Assembly: GCA_020137815.1 (NCBI GenBank)
Contig: CM035361.1
Span: forward strand, 2,377,542-2,441,541
Length of the DNA: 64,000 bases
Direction of reading: 5' to 3'
Source of the DNA: Hormiphora californensis
Taxonomy: Eukaryota > Ctenophora > Tentaculata > Cydippida > Pleurobrachiidae
The notes under the pieces were generated by a model. The model had not been told where the DNA came from, did not search any database, and saw only the letters and a program-made list of their open reading frames with translations. The position numbers and the translations under genes are program-made. This document shows positions 10,224-21,733 of this stretch, one piece after another (the first letter of the stretch is position 1; each line of letters opens with the position of its first letter).

Positions 10224-11570
10224 ATGCAGGAAACGACCGAACCGGGGTTTTTTCCATCGAACCGAACCGAACCGAATTTGAAAAACTTTTTTACCGAACC
10301 GAACCGAACCGAACCGAACCGAATTTCGGTAACCGAACTGAACCGAACCATACAAAACTTTTTCTGTATAAATGTTTCTCTAAAAAGTCATGGAGAGCAC
10401 CGATCAAGGTATTGAGAATCATTCTCTGAAATTTTGTTCAAAAATGTTTGAAAAAATTTCAAAGTCAATTTTGTGAAAAAATTTTCAAAGTCAATTTTAT
10501 CGTAAATTTTCTATGTCAATTTTTGCGTACGAATCGTGTTTCGAATCGGCAATGCTATACGGGAATGGTATTGCTAATTAGCAGGATTAAACGAACCATG
10601 AATCGTGTCTCTCTTAATTTCCTAATTAGATTTGATGGGGGTTCACGTATCAGCACAATCCATCTCGGACCCACTAATTACCAACATCACTCCCGTTTAG
10701 CATTGTCGATTAGAAACACGATTCGTATACCATAATTTACTTAAAATATTTTTCACAAAAAAAATTTCACAAAATTTCAGGTAATGATTCTCAATACCTT
10801 GATCGATGCTCTCCATGAATTTTTAGAGAAACATTTAATTTTGTGAAAAAACTTTGTAAAATATTTCAAAGTCAATTTCGGTAAAAAATTCTATGTCAAT
10901 TTTGCCGTACGAATCGTGTTGCGAATCGGTGATGCTATGCGGCAGTGCTCTCGCTAATTAGCAGGATTTATTGAAACATGAATCGTTTCCCCTAAACTTC
11001 CTAATTAGATTTGATGGGGGATCACGTATCAGCATAATCCATCTCGGACCCACTAATTAGCAACATCACTCCCGCTTAGCAATACCGATTCGAAACACGA
11101 TTCGTACGCAAAAATTGACATTTTCCATAAAATTGACTTTGAAATATTTTCCAAACTTTTTTACAAAATTTCAGAGAATGATTCTTAACACCTTGATCGG
11201 TGCTCTCCATGAATTTTTTGAAAAAACGTTTCTGAATTTGTTGACCCTCTCATGAGGACACGATTTGACGGGAAGTCAGGTATCAAATCAATCCATATCG
11301 AACCCGCTAACTAGCGAAATCATTTCCACATAGCACCACCGATTCGAAATAGGGTTAATACGGCGAAATTGACATTGAAATCCATACAATTTTCGTGAAA
11401 TAATTGAAAAATTTTGCATGAAAAAGCCCGATTTCTGGGCATTTTTTGACCAAAAAATTCGGTGGTTCGGCCAAAATTTCCTACCGAACCGAACCGAACC
11501 GAACCGCCCAAAAAACACCGAATTTCCGAACCGAACCGAACCGAACCGAATATTCGGTCGCTTCCTGGTA
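10224..11570. repeat. Composite fold-back element with (CGAAC)n arrays
   Basis: Both ends carry arrays of accgaaccgaaccg (10225-10350 and 11480-11555) bordered by aggaa/cgaccga-like termini in inverted order. Between them, a module of roughly 380 bp with internal symmetry (gtacgaatcgtg, gctaattagcaggatt, ctcggacccactaatta) occurs twice (about 10525-10730 and 10905-11110), with a weaker third copy near 11240-11360. The block catggagagcaccgatcaag near 10390 returns inverted near 10799 and 11190. No transposase was found. Confidence 0.75.
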
Positions 11571-11591
11571 ATATGTATACCACGTTTCTGA

Positions 11592-12570
11592 TTAAGGCCA
11601 GAGGGGGGGGTCCGAGGGTTTAAAAAGTCACTTTCGGCCTCTGGTCCGGCTCGAAGAGCCGGACCAGATGGTATGCTCAGAATGGATTTTACGTGCACTG
11701 TTTTGGAGAAAAATGAGGTTAACTTTTGTCCAAAATCTAATGTTAACCTCATTTATCCACCAACCACAATAGCTACAACGCTAAATTTAGTACTGAATGA
11801 TAGATCTAGTTACAAGGTCAGCTCAAACGAAGTTTCAGACCTCTACTCCTAATGGCTGGAAAGAAATCGGAGGTTAACTTGATCCTCAAAATCTATGTTT
11901 TTCTTGAATATCTCGGGTGAAATTTGGGCCAGTCATGCCCCTTTCATTTGACAACCACTCATCCGTTAACCTCAGAACTTGGCAGGGATGTTCCTCGGAT
12001 GGTCCTCTACAAAAGTGATGTAGCGATTTTTGATATCTGCCCCCGTTCAAAAATTATGAGGTTAACAGTGCATTTTTAGCCGACCGGGCTCTATTGTTAA
12101 CCTCATAATTTTTGAACGGGGGCAGATATCAAAAATCGCTACATCACTTTTGTAGAGGACCATCCGAGGAACATCCCTGCCAAGTTCTGAGGTTAACGGA
12201 TGAGTGGTTGTCAAATGAAAGGGGCATGACTGGCCCAAATTTCACCCGAGATATTCAAGAAAAACATAGTTTTTGAGGATCAAGTTAACCTCCGATTTCT
12301 TTCCAACCATTAGGAGTAGAGGTCTGAAACTTCGTTTGAGCTGACCTTGTAACTAGATCTATCATTCAGTACTAAATTTAGCGTTGTAGCTATTGTGGTT
12401 GGTGGATAAATGAGGTTAACATTAGATTTTGGACAAAAGTTAACCTCATTTTTCTCCAAAACAGTGCACGTAAAATCCATTCTGAGCATACCATCTGGTC
12501 CGGCTCTTCCAGCCGGACCAGAGGCCAAAAGTGACTTTTTATACCCTCGGACCCCCCCCTCTGGCCTTAA
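11592..12570. repeat. Long near-perfect palindrome bounded by TTAA
   Basis: The arms of about 470 bp begin ttaaggccagaggggg and end with the complement cccctctggccttaa. Arm identity is very high; differences seen are single bases, for example near the ends and the cggctc/cttccagccg hairpin. The centre (about 12062-12105) is a short unpaired spacer. TTAA at each edge is compatible with a piggyBac-type target duplication. No transposase ORF is inside, so it would be a non-autonomous element. Confidence 0.85.
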
Positions 12571-13219
12571 CAATCTTGGTTATGGTATGCGTTTGTGAAT
12601 TTAGTTTTACCAACTCTTATTTTTGCAATTAACAAGTATGATAATGTTTTCACCGGTTTTTCTCATTTCAATTTTAGTTTATGTGACCATTCATCACTCA
12701 TTATTAGTTTAACTTTAAGTTTCAGTTTAGTACTATTAACAAGTAGCTTTGTTTTTCATAGTTCGCATGCAGCGTAGCACCGTGTTTTTCATGAATACAC
12801 TGATCTATTGTTGAATGCCTTATTATACAGTGTGTACTGTGTAATGTATCGATATATTTGTCTTCCAAATATTCTAGATTTCAGATTCATAAACCAGTTA
12901 AATGATTGCCTTTACACCTACAAATGTTGGCACATTATCACAATTGTTGTGTTCAAGTGCAATTGACTGATTGCCCGCATGTAGGAGAAAATTATAATCA
13001 TTCCCCGATCATTAAGGGTATTGATGGTATTGCTCGGATGCAACAGTGGGGGAGTTCTTTAAAGAAAGTTGGCATAGACACCTTCGAAGGGGGAGATCGA
13101 TATCGAGATACAGAGGGAGAGAAACAGAGCCCTGCAGCGAGAGAGAAACTTTCTCTCTCCCTGCAGGGAGAGAGAGAGAGAGAGCGAGAGAGAGAAAGAG
13201 AGTGAGAGAGAGAGTGAGA

Positions 13220-13273
<54 letters not shown>

Positions 13274-13696
13274 CTAAGAGAGAAATGTAAGTGCATCATT
13301 GGTATACGTGTTTATCGGATTTTTGTTTCCTTTGCCAGAATGTAATCAAGTGATCAATATTATTTACCTTGTGATCATGATATGATAATATCGAATTAAC
13401 CAGATCCTTCTAGAGGTCTACAAAGGGACAAGATTATGATATTGCTTCCCCAGAAAAATATATTTATTCACTCTTTGCATATTTTGTAAGGCTTTGGGGC
13501 TGGGCTTTAGAGGTGTCTGTATCTCACAGTGATTGACTATTAAGGCAAGCATTATAACTCTGGTTACTTAAGTTTATCTAAACATGATTCATAATGGTAA
13601 TTGTTACAGCTATAAATATAATCAGTTTATTCAAAATAATTAAGTTCTGCAAAACCGTTGTTTATCATAATTGCTATAATTGTGCAAGTGTTGAAA
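12571..13696. other. Intergenic, AT-rich, with one (GA)n tract
   Basis: No exon was recognised between the long palindrome and the CNRIP1-like gene. A (GA)n tract lies at about 13150-13270. The start region of the next gene is AT-rich without a recognisable TATA box. Confidence 0.5.
13150..13270. repeat. (GA)n microsatellite
   Basis: GA-rich run with GAGT interruptions. It is preceded by ctctctccctgcagggagagag, a small inverted repeat. Confidence 0.9.
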
Positions 13697-14898
13697 ATGT
13701 TTAAACTGAGCAAGAATTCAGACTGTCTGGAAACACATTATCTCGACGAAGAGATAATTATCGAATTCTTCATCAATAAGGTATTTGTATAAATAAAAAT
13801 TTTCTTAATAATATAAGTAATTAACGTATTCTAACGTGTAATGTTGAATTTTGTTGATCACTGTTTTAGGTTGCCGGTAACTCCACAGATCAAAGAGTTT
13901 TTCTTAAATCAGACGGAAAAAGATTTTCAGATGGAAAAACTTTGAAACTTCAATCAGGCAAAAAATATGTCCTAAAAGTGGAGGTTTGTACTTTTTATAT
14001 ATTTGTATCAAAAAGTAACTAAACATAAAGTACGGAGTCAATGAATGTTTATATTACCAGATATTATTTTCAGATTTTACCGGGAAGACAGCTCGAGTCT
14101 ATTTCGATAAACAACAAACCACAAAACCTAATTGAAATCGGAAAGTCAAAGAAAAATGTAAATCAATTTATTTGTATTTTTAACAAACAAAACAACAAAA
14201 TAGCCTACCAACAAAAAGTACTAACAAGCTGTTGTATTAACAGATGATGATTTACAAATGTGTATTTGACACATCAAAGTTCAAATTGACAGACGACAGG
14301 CAAAGGGACGCACTTGTCATATCGTGTAATATTGCTGATGTGGGGATTATCATTCTACCGGTCCAGTGCAAATTTTACAGGTAAATTAGAAATTAAGTTA
14401 GTTTTTCAAATTATGTAAGCAACTAGAAGCCGACAATTTGTTTGACAACTTTTGTTTGTTCATCTAGCCATTGAAGCCGAAGAAACTCAAAATATTTGGA
14501 CTGGTAAATCGAGGTTTGACTGTATCTAATTTAACGTAATAAGATATTTTCCAATAATTCTCTATCTCAGTGAGGAATTTAGTGATCGAGTGAAGAGTGG
14601 GTTGACTCTAGAGAGCATCGAAGTGATTGTAACAGAGCTAAGGAACCTAAAAACAGGAGAAAAGGAGTCGGTCGCGGTAAGAATTACTCAAAAACTACCG
14701 TTGTTTATACAGAGTACTAATTCAAATAGTCGACTGTTGTTCACCAAAAAGATTCAATAATAACCCCCATTTCCTGCTTGACAGGTCTCTGAGGCGAGGA
14801 TAAAGAATTTCACAAATAACAACGTTAAAGATAATAAGAAGAGCAAGATAATGGGAACAATTCGGATGGAGAAAAAGAATAGAGAGTTACCTTACTAA
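13697..14898 (+). CDS. CNRIP1: CB1 cannabinoid receptor-interacting protein 1-like
   Basis: Exons: 13697-13780, 13870-13983, 14074-14157, 14244-14380, 14571-14676, 14785-14898; all GT-AG and in phase; 212 aa against about 164 in vertebrates. The core RVFLKSDGKRFSDGKTLKL, followed by a beta-strand and ILPGRQLESISINN, lines up with the family pattern (FYKVDGQRF, then SSYKVEVKI and ENISIGG). The stretch DVGIIILPVQCKFY matches the vertebrate DIGTFETVWQVKFY region. In vertebrates this beta-sandwich protein binds the C-terminal tail of the CB1 receptor. Since invertebrates mostly lack CB1, the partner here is unknown. The C-terminal extension (LRNLKTGEKESVA and a basic tail) has no obvious counterpart. 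The neighbouring 7TM receptor is not a cannabinoid receptor by sequence, so no functional link is claimed. Confidence 0.85.
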
Positions 14899-15772
14899 AT
14901 TAACTCACAAGACTTTATCAATTCAACGAAGTTAGGCATAGTTTATGAAAGCACGATTTAAGGGTTGATGAACATTAATTATTCTATACCTTTTTTAAAA
15001 GAAAGAGAATATCGATAACGTTGGATTTTTCCAGCGAAACTTGATAGTTTTGCTAGAGTCTAGGCGTAGGTTCAATTCATGTTTGTTTGAAACTGATACA
15101 GAGAAATTATTAGAATATAATTAGGGCTTAGTTAGTTATTAGGGCTTAGTAGAATTTCAGCAGGTTTTTAGTAAACACCATGTACATTTTTGTTAATCAG
15201 TATTTTACCTTTTTACATGTACATAATATTTGTAATAGTATGTACTCAACATACAAACCTCAATTTACCGGAGGCGGACGGATAAATTTCCCCTAAATTT
15301 TAATGTTAAAGATGATATTTTACCTCTAAACACCGTTCACAGAGCAAAAACCCTTTCCCTGGGGATTCCGGTAAATCGAGTATTGACTGCCCTGTTAAAA
15401 TGTATTATAATTCACCCGTGTGGCTGTGTGACGTATGAACGTCGAAAAGAAAACCCTTGGCCTTGGAATGGAAACTTAAGACCAGTATTATCAGCAGCTC
15501 CTCACGTGTCTCGTATGTGATAAAACCTTGATCACGTACTTCATCCGCCCACTTTCTGGCATATATAGTTACATAATTATATTACAGCAGTCAGTTTCTC
15601 GTTTTACTGTGCTTTGCTTTGGCTGTATTATAAAGCCAATGGTGTAACAACACACCCATTTTTTGTTAAGATTTCAATTTTCTTACTTTCTTTCTAGCGT
15701 ATCAGAACTCGTATACTTGTTATTTGATATTTATTGTTTCGTATCAAATCTATGTTATCCCCTTAGTAAATA
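14899..15772. other. Intergenic with a short inverted-repeat element
   Basis: AT-rich spacer holding the presumed 3' UTR of the CNRIP1-like gene and promoter of the 7TM receptor. Positions 15262-15385 carry ctcaatttaccgg and its complement ccggtaaatcgag, a member of the dispersed accgg-type MITE family described in the findings. No exon was seen. Confidence 0.5.
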
Positions 15773-18700
15773 ATGACGATATTTGGGACATTTAATTTCT
15801 CTGTTCCTGAACTAAACATCTCACCCCACAATGCAGACTCTTTTGATGCCTTCTTTAACTACTTTTTCGCAATACTTTTCGCGTTGTCAGCCTCCATAGG
15901 TAATTGAAATTCTAGAACCCAAAGCAGCTCAATTAGGACCCTCTAAAAATAGTATTTACCACCCGTTTGGTAACCGTAACTACCCTCATATTATCGATTA
16001 TATCTATTTCAGGAATAATTCTAAACCCGGTGGTGTTCATGTTCAACTACCGTCAACCCCAATCCTCTGCAACTTTCCTTTTCAAATCTCTCTGTGCCCT
16101 TGATCTACTCATGTGTTTCTTCCGGCCTTTCCATCAAGTGGTCTTATTGACGAGCTCAAAACAGCAGCCATTTGTTATCATACGTATGTGCAATGTGCAT
16201 TAAAGCTGGCAATGTTTTGTTTACAAAAGAGATGTATGAATGATTGATGATTGATGCATAAAACTATTTCTTTAAAACTATTCTTTAAAGAACTAATTTC
16301 AACCATGGAGTACCAACTGTAATCTGCTACATTTCAGCGGCCCCCTTGTGGACTAAAATCCATTCCTCTCTGGTGTATGTGATTGGGCATTCCAGTATCT
16401 CAGTGGCTGCACTGCTCTGTATAGTCCGGCTTATTCAGCTGAGGTAGGAAGTGTGATAATAATTAAAATGTTCATTAATAAACCTAATGATCTAATTACG
16501 ATCAATTTTTCCTTAGGGAGTAGGGACAAAATTAGTTGGTTTTGTTTCTTAATTAAAAAGATGAAAAAGAACGGTTTCATTTGTACACCTACATTCAGTT
16601 TTACAATTTACCTAGATATTTGGTGACATAGACACCTGGCGCGACCCCCGCGCACTGTGTGTGAGCTCAATATCGGCCGCGCCAGGTGTCTATGTCACCA
16701 ACCTAGATATATAACTTCATCAAAATGACGTAGAGTACTAATTCTCTCGCTCCTAGGAGTACATGTGTCTTTGAATACTCTTACAGCATATACAGCTGTT
16801 TCACTTGTTTCTTTGCATATTACTCTCTCTTTTACTCGCATACACAAATATTTATTTAGAAGTTTCGAAGAGAAAACTTTGTCTAGATTATCCGCAGGAA
16901 TTGTAATACATATTAATATTCCGTTTCCCTTGGTTTCAACTAACGGTAGGCTACACTAATGGGCTAATGGTTCTCTCTTGGCATGTTTCTCAGTCGCGTG
17001 TACATGCTGTATAATATTCTTTGCTGTTGTCTAAGCTATTAGCTATGCATTCATAATTTCCCTCTAACATATAGATTATAGAGTCTCTGTATCATTTAAC
17101 TCTAGATAACAAATTTCTCATTTCACTTCCCACATATCGCTATCAGTTTTGTTGCTCCAGCTCGCTGCTGATCGCACCCTTTGTTCAATCGATCTTGCTA
17201 TTGTACACAATTGAATGAATGAATGAGATTTCCGGTATAGACAAAAGCAATTAAAGCGGCGCTTCTGTAAATTATTGATTATTTATTCGGCGTAGTTTCG
17301 ACACTTGAATTCGTTTGTTTACTTGTATTAACCTTGACGTTGAATTTTTGTTTTTAGCTTTCAGAGCTTATAATTATATCAAACTTCAAACTTAACAAAA
17401 TGGGTAAGTGGTAGCTTAGTGTTCGTTCTACCTAAAGTACCCCTTTCCCGTCTTTCAAAGCTCTTAGTCGTATCTTTCAACTGTAATATTTCAGTCGTAG
17501 TAGCAGGAGCAAGTGCAGCTGGGCTAGCAGGAGGAGCAGCGGCGGCTGCTACTGGAGCTGCAGCTGCGGGTCCCTGGTTTGCAGGATTTACATCAGCTGG
17601 AGTGGCTGCTGGTTCAGCGGCAGCAGCAGCACAGGCAGCAGCAGGAAATGTAGCGGCAGGATCGGTGTTCGCTACTCTACAAATGATTGGGGCGACAACA
17701 ATCCTCGGGACCGTTGGTGGACCTATTCTGGGAGCCGTGGCTATAGCAGGTGGAGCGGCAGGATGCCTGCTCTAAATAAAGTGGAAAATCCACCTTTTTT
17801 ACTCTGTACAGTTTGAAATCTTGGACAGAGACACGAAATATTTAGTTAGATGATGTCGAGAAAAATTATAAAAAAAGAAGAAAACCCTACATAGAAAAAA
17901 GAACATAAAGAGTGCTAACTTTTTTATTTTCATTCGCTTTCAGCTTTTAGTTTTCGTTTAATTCTAACCAAGCTTCGTGACTGTCTATTGAATACCTCCG
18001 TCACATTTATGACTAGAGAACATTCTTGATTCTGTCACACAACGTTAGCCGTTAGCTGAACATAAGATGAAGTCATTCTTGTTCTTCAGATATCCGTTTT
18101 GGTCGCTAGGCAACGCATCTCGGTTAACTAGGGCCTGCAAAGTTATTGTTGCCCTGGACGTTGTCTACGAGATGTTCATGATAAGCTGCTACTTCTACAA
18201 CTCTGGTGGGAGTGTGTTCTTGTCCTTGTCCCAGTTTTCATGGGGGATATCGGACGATATGAGACAAACTGAACTGGTAGGAAACTTGACATGGACGTTT
18301 TATTTCGGAATTGGGAATCTTTGCTATTTTTAATCGTCTTTTGAATTTAATCACCTATTTTATGGTTCCTTGTACTAATTCCCCCCAAACAGGATATTTG
18401 GATATTTTTCATCGGTCCGTACTACGTTAAAATGTCTGCTATCCTGTTATCCTCCCTTCTCACTATGATAACACTCTACCAAACCAACACAAACCTCTCG
18501 GGAAGCATGGTCACCATCTTTCTGCTCAACGTTCCAACACTGGTCAGTGACATCACATACTTTTAGTGGTACACTTAGTTATTTCAGATCTGTTTGACTC
18601 AACTGTAGTCTTACAACTCTCTTATTCTTCAGTCTTCTAACCTATTTGTATCCCCAGGTTTGGGTGACATCCATGGCAGTTAGCCAAGCTATAATGAACT

Positions 18701-19093
18701 ATTACACCAATATAATTTCCTACCAATTCGGGTATGTAAATTCCCTAAATTTTAGGGCCTAAATTACTAGATCAATCAATTTTAAACCATAACATCTTGA
18801 TCTACCGAACCTTCCAGTGTGAGCCGCACAACCTACCTAACCTCTTACCTCCCCTCCCCTCCCCTCCCCACAGTTACTACATGTACACAACATTTGTTGT
18901 TGTACCTTGTGTCATGGTGGCCTACAACCCGCTAATCCTGTGTCTCCGATCCAACACGATCCGAAACTCTGTGAAGGATGCAGTTAAAAGTAAGTTCTCG
19001 GAATGGAGCTCAGGGATGTCAAGAGGAAGCAGTAGTGCCGCCACCAGTTCAGATAATGGGAAAGTTGTGGTTGAAGTAAAAAGTGATCAGTGA
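15773..19093 (+). CDS. Seven-transmembrane rhodopsin-like receptor
   Basis: Exons: 15773-15899, 16013-16183, 16338-16443, 18090-18276, 18393-18542, 18658-18731, 18874-19093; all in phase; 344 aa. Seven hydrophobic segments can be read: TM1 (FFAILFALSASIGIILNPVV) with its Asn; TM2 (FKSLCALDLLMCFF) with the conserved LxxxD; TM3 ending in IVRLIQLRYPF in the DRY position; TM4 (VIVALDVVYEMFMISCYF); TM5 (DIWIFFIGPYYVKMSAILLS); TM6 (VTIFLLNVPTLVWVT); TM7 with NPLIL in the NPxxY position. The N-terminus holds two N-glycosylation motifs (NFS, NIS). The tail is Ser-rich. It resembles lineage-specific chemoreceptor-like receptors; the ligand is unknown. Intron 3 (16444-18089) contains a complete ISG12-type gene. 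Confidence 0.8.
16620..16701. repeat. 82-bp MITE with 9-bp target duplication
   Basis: Starts ttggtgacatagacacctgg and ends with the exact complement. The arms are about 24 bp around a GC-rich loop. The nonamer cctagatat lies directly on both sides (16611-16619 and 16702-16710). A 9-bp duplication is typical of Mutator-like elements. It sits in intron 3 of the 7TM receptor. Confidence 0.8.
17400..17775 (+). CDS. ISG12 / IFI6-IFI27-family small membrane protein, nested gene
   Basis: Exons 17400-17403 (ATG G) and 17495-17775, split by a 91-bp GT-AG intron immediately after the start codon; 94 aa. It is an Ala/Gly-rich hydrophobic protein. The family core is clear: GFTSAGVAAGSAAAAAQA followed by NVAAGSVFATLQMIGATT and a second hydrophobic Gly/Ala segment. 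Vertebrate members are interferon-induced proteins of mitochondria and nuclear envelope linked to apoptosis; invertebrate and fungal homologues exist, so no interferon link is implied. The stop codon overlaps an AATAAA polyadenylation signal. The gene lies wholly inside intron 3 of the 7TM receptor on the same strand. The tiny first exon means a plain ORF search misses the true start. Confidence 0.9.
17775..17780 (+). promoter_or_regulatory. Polyadenylation signal AATAAA of the ISG12-type gene
   Basis: AATAAA begins at the last base of the TAA stop codon. Because this gene is inside an intron of the 7TM receptor, a premature 3' end could also truncate receptor transcripts. Confidence 0.55.
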
Positions 19094-20823
19094 AAGAGAC
19101 TATAGTGGATCTATGAAGTGTGATAATCTGTGAAAAACTAAAATTTTAGATGATACAGTTTTCCAAACCGGTAAAAGAACGTACAGCCCTTTTTTGTTAG
19201 TTTTACCGTGGTCTACAAGGCGGGGATTAAAAAACCACCATTTTATATACTACTGCGATGTACTGTCATCGTCAAATGCCATAAAAACATAGAAAAAAAA
19301 CATAGAAACATAGTTCAAAAACTTACATTTGAATGCGTTGTCATTTCTCTCCATCGTCCTCAATCAACCAAGGTATCGATAAATAATGAGCACACTGCTA
19401 GGGAGATTTAGGGAGTGTTACTTAGGGAAGAAAACTGTGTTTTTGTTTGTTTGTTTGTACATCAGTCGTATTTGTTGTCTGTCGTCTGGTAAGATACCAG
19501 TCCAGATGAAAAGAGAATGAAGGGGACTGGACTGATATCGGAGAGTTGGAGCGATGTGAAACACATATCTAATTTAAATCTTTACTTTCAATTGTTCATA
19601 TATAAACCACATCTCACTTCAAAAACGAGAAAATACTCTGAAACATTCATCATTTCTCTCTCCCTTTCTCTCTCCCTCTCCCTCTCCCTCTCCCTCTCTT
19701 TCTCTCCCTCCCTCTCACTCTCACTCTCTCACTCTCCCTCTCTTTCTCTCTCTCCCTCTCTCACTCTCCCTCTCTCTCTATCTCTCCCTCTCTCGCTCAC
19801 ATTTTCTCTCTCGTCATATCAAATGGAAGGTACCTAGTAGAAAAAGACAAAAAACATCACTCTCAAATTCAACATTGGCCCTCTCGGCTCTCTCATATCA
19901 TTCTTCCGTTTTCTGTCTGGTGCCGCAGCCCCCGTTCGGAAGACACTGGCGCATTTTGAGAATTCAAAACGGGAGCTGTGGGGCTGCCAAACGGTCAGTT
20001 TATTAAATGATGAAAATTCTGTCTTCGCACAAACACATTCTCTATCAATGGAGGCATGTCAGGAATGACAAATGGAACTTAGTATTTTAGGGATTTTAAA
20101 CTTTGCTAAGAAATCTTAAACAGCACAGAACATATAATTCATCATTCTATTCCCCTAGTTTCCATTTAGAAAGCACATGGATATTGGACTCGTTCAGACC
20201 CTATCTGGCGGCGCCGACCAACAAAACGCTGCCAGACAGCTCAGACCCCTTTTCCGCGAAAAAAGGGGTCTGAGCATGATGTCATCTAATTAATGTGGAC
20301 TATATTTCTTTGCTCTTGACCTTATTACGAGACAAGTATATGCTCTGTATTACAGGGCAATATAGAATTGATATATAAAACACATATTTCTCTGATACTA
20401 TGACACACAAAAAACATGCCCTTTCTCATACACACACACACACACTTGGACAAAAATTCTGTCTCTCTCATTCATTCATTCACTATATATCATAGCTCGG
20501 GGGCCGAGCTGAGTTCGAATCTCTCTGTGTCACATACTAATTATTGTTCCATCAGTACAGAGCTCATTAAATACTTGTCAAATACTTTAATTTGCGTTTT
20601 TTCGTCTGAATGATGAATCATTTTCACCTGGAAGGAATATTTGGGGGTAGGAAGAGTGGAATCACAACCAATATGAGGTTTTGATACACTGCATAATCCT
20701 TGCAGAAACATTTCCCGAAATAAAGAATCCGGGTACCGATATAATTGGCAACACTACACATCCCTTGCAATGTTGTAATGTTCTAACCCTCCTTTAAATT
20801 TGTAAAAGAAAGAGAGGTAACAC
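19094..20823. other. Convergent intergenic region
   Basis: Lies between the 3' ends of the 7TM receptor (plus) and cyclin E (minus). It holds a (CT)n tract (19655-19805) and hairpins near 19920-19985 and 20205-20275 (cagacccc...ggggtctg). No exon was recognised. Confidence 0.5.
19655..19805. repeat. (CT)n-rich microsatellite
   Basis: Imperfect CTCTCC/CTCTCA dinucleotide-rich tract of about 150 bases. Confidence 0.9.
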
Positions 20824-21659
20824 TTACCTATGAGAGGAGGAAGATGGAGTCTCGGGAAGGTTATGCCGCGATTTTGGGGACGCATTAGGGGATTTAGGTG
20901 GGCCGGATGTTGGAGTTGCCATGTAGCGTGTCACCTGGATAAGATTATTACTAAATCAAAGATTCAGAGTTTTTGAGTTACAAATAAACGTTTCTAGGTA
21001 AGACAGTGATTACTATTCGATGTGTTTTATTTAACTAGCAATTTAACTAACTAAGTTACCAAATTAATTAGTTAACTCACCTCTTCATTCTCTACGTCAC
21101 TATCTGACTCGGGTGTTAGGGGCTCTTCCTCGTCCTGAGCCTTCCACACCTGGGATGGAAAGATAGGGCTGTCAGGAATGGACAGAGAACAAAGTTACCG
21201 TACCACAGAAAAGTTATGACAGTTTTACCAAAAAGAACGGAGACCAAATATTTTAACTTACCTCCGCAAGTAATCGGAGCCCAACGTTGAAATGTGTTTG
21301 AATGTTATGGCGGTCTCTTTCCTCAATGCCCGTGAAACTCCGCACTTGCTGGGCCGGGTAACTCTGAAAACAATGAAGATGATTAAAAGAGATCAGATAT
21401 TCACCAGAAAGTGTGTTCTTACCTTGAGCGCCTACAAACCAAGAAAACGTCCCACGCACAGACAAACAAATAAAACAAAATAAAATGTTAGCTACACAAT
21501 TCTTACCTTGAGTGTTTTAGCGTAGGGTTGCATCCAATTGCGAGCAGCAATCAAATCCTCCCAGGTGTAACCCGTCACTTCCTGAAAACAGATAGAGAAA
21601 AGGAGAGGGAGGGATACAGAGGGAGGGATAGATAGATACTGTAGATAGAGGGGGAGAGA

Positions 21660-21733
<74 letters not shown>

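Noticed and set aside
11288-12573. Open frames of 87-154 codons in the palindromes at 11.3-12.6 kb
   Set aside because: They mirror each other across the inverted repeats and show no protein domain.
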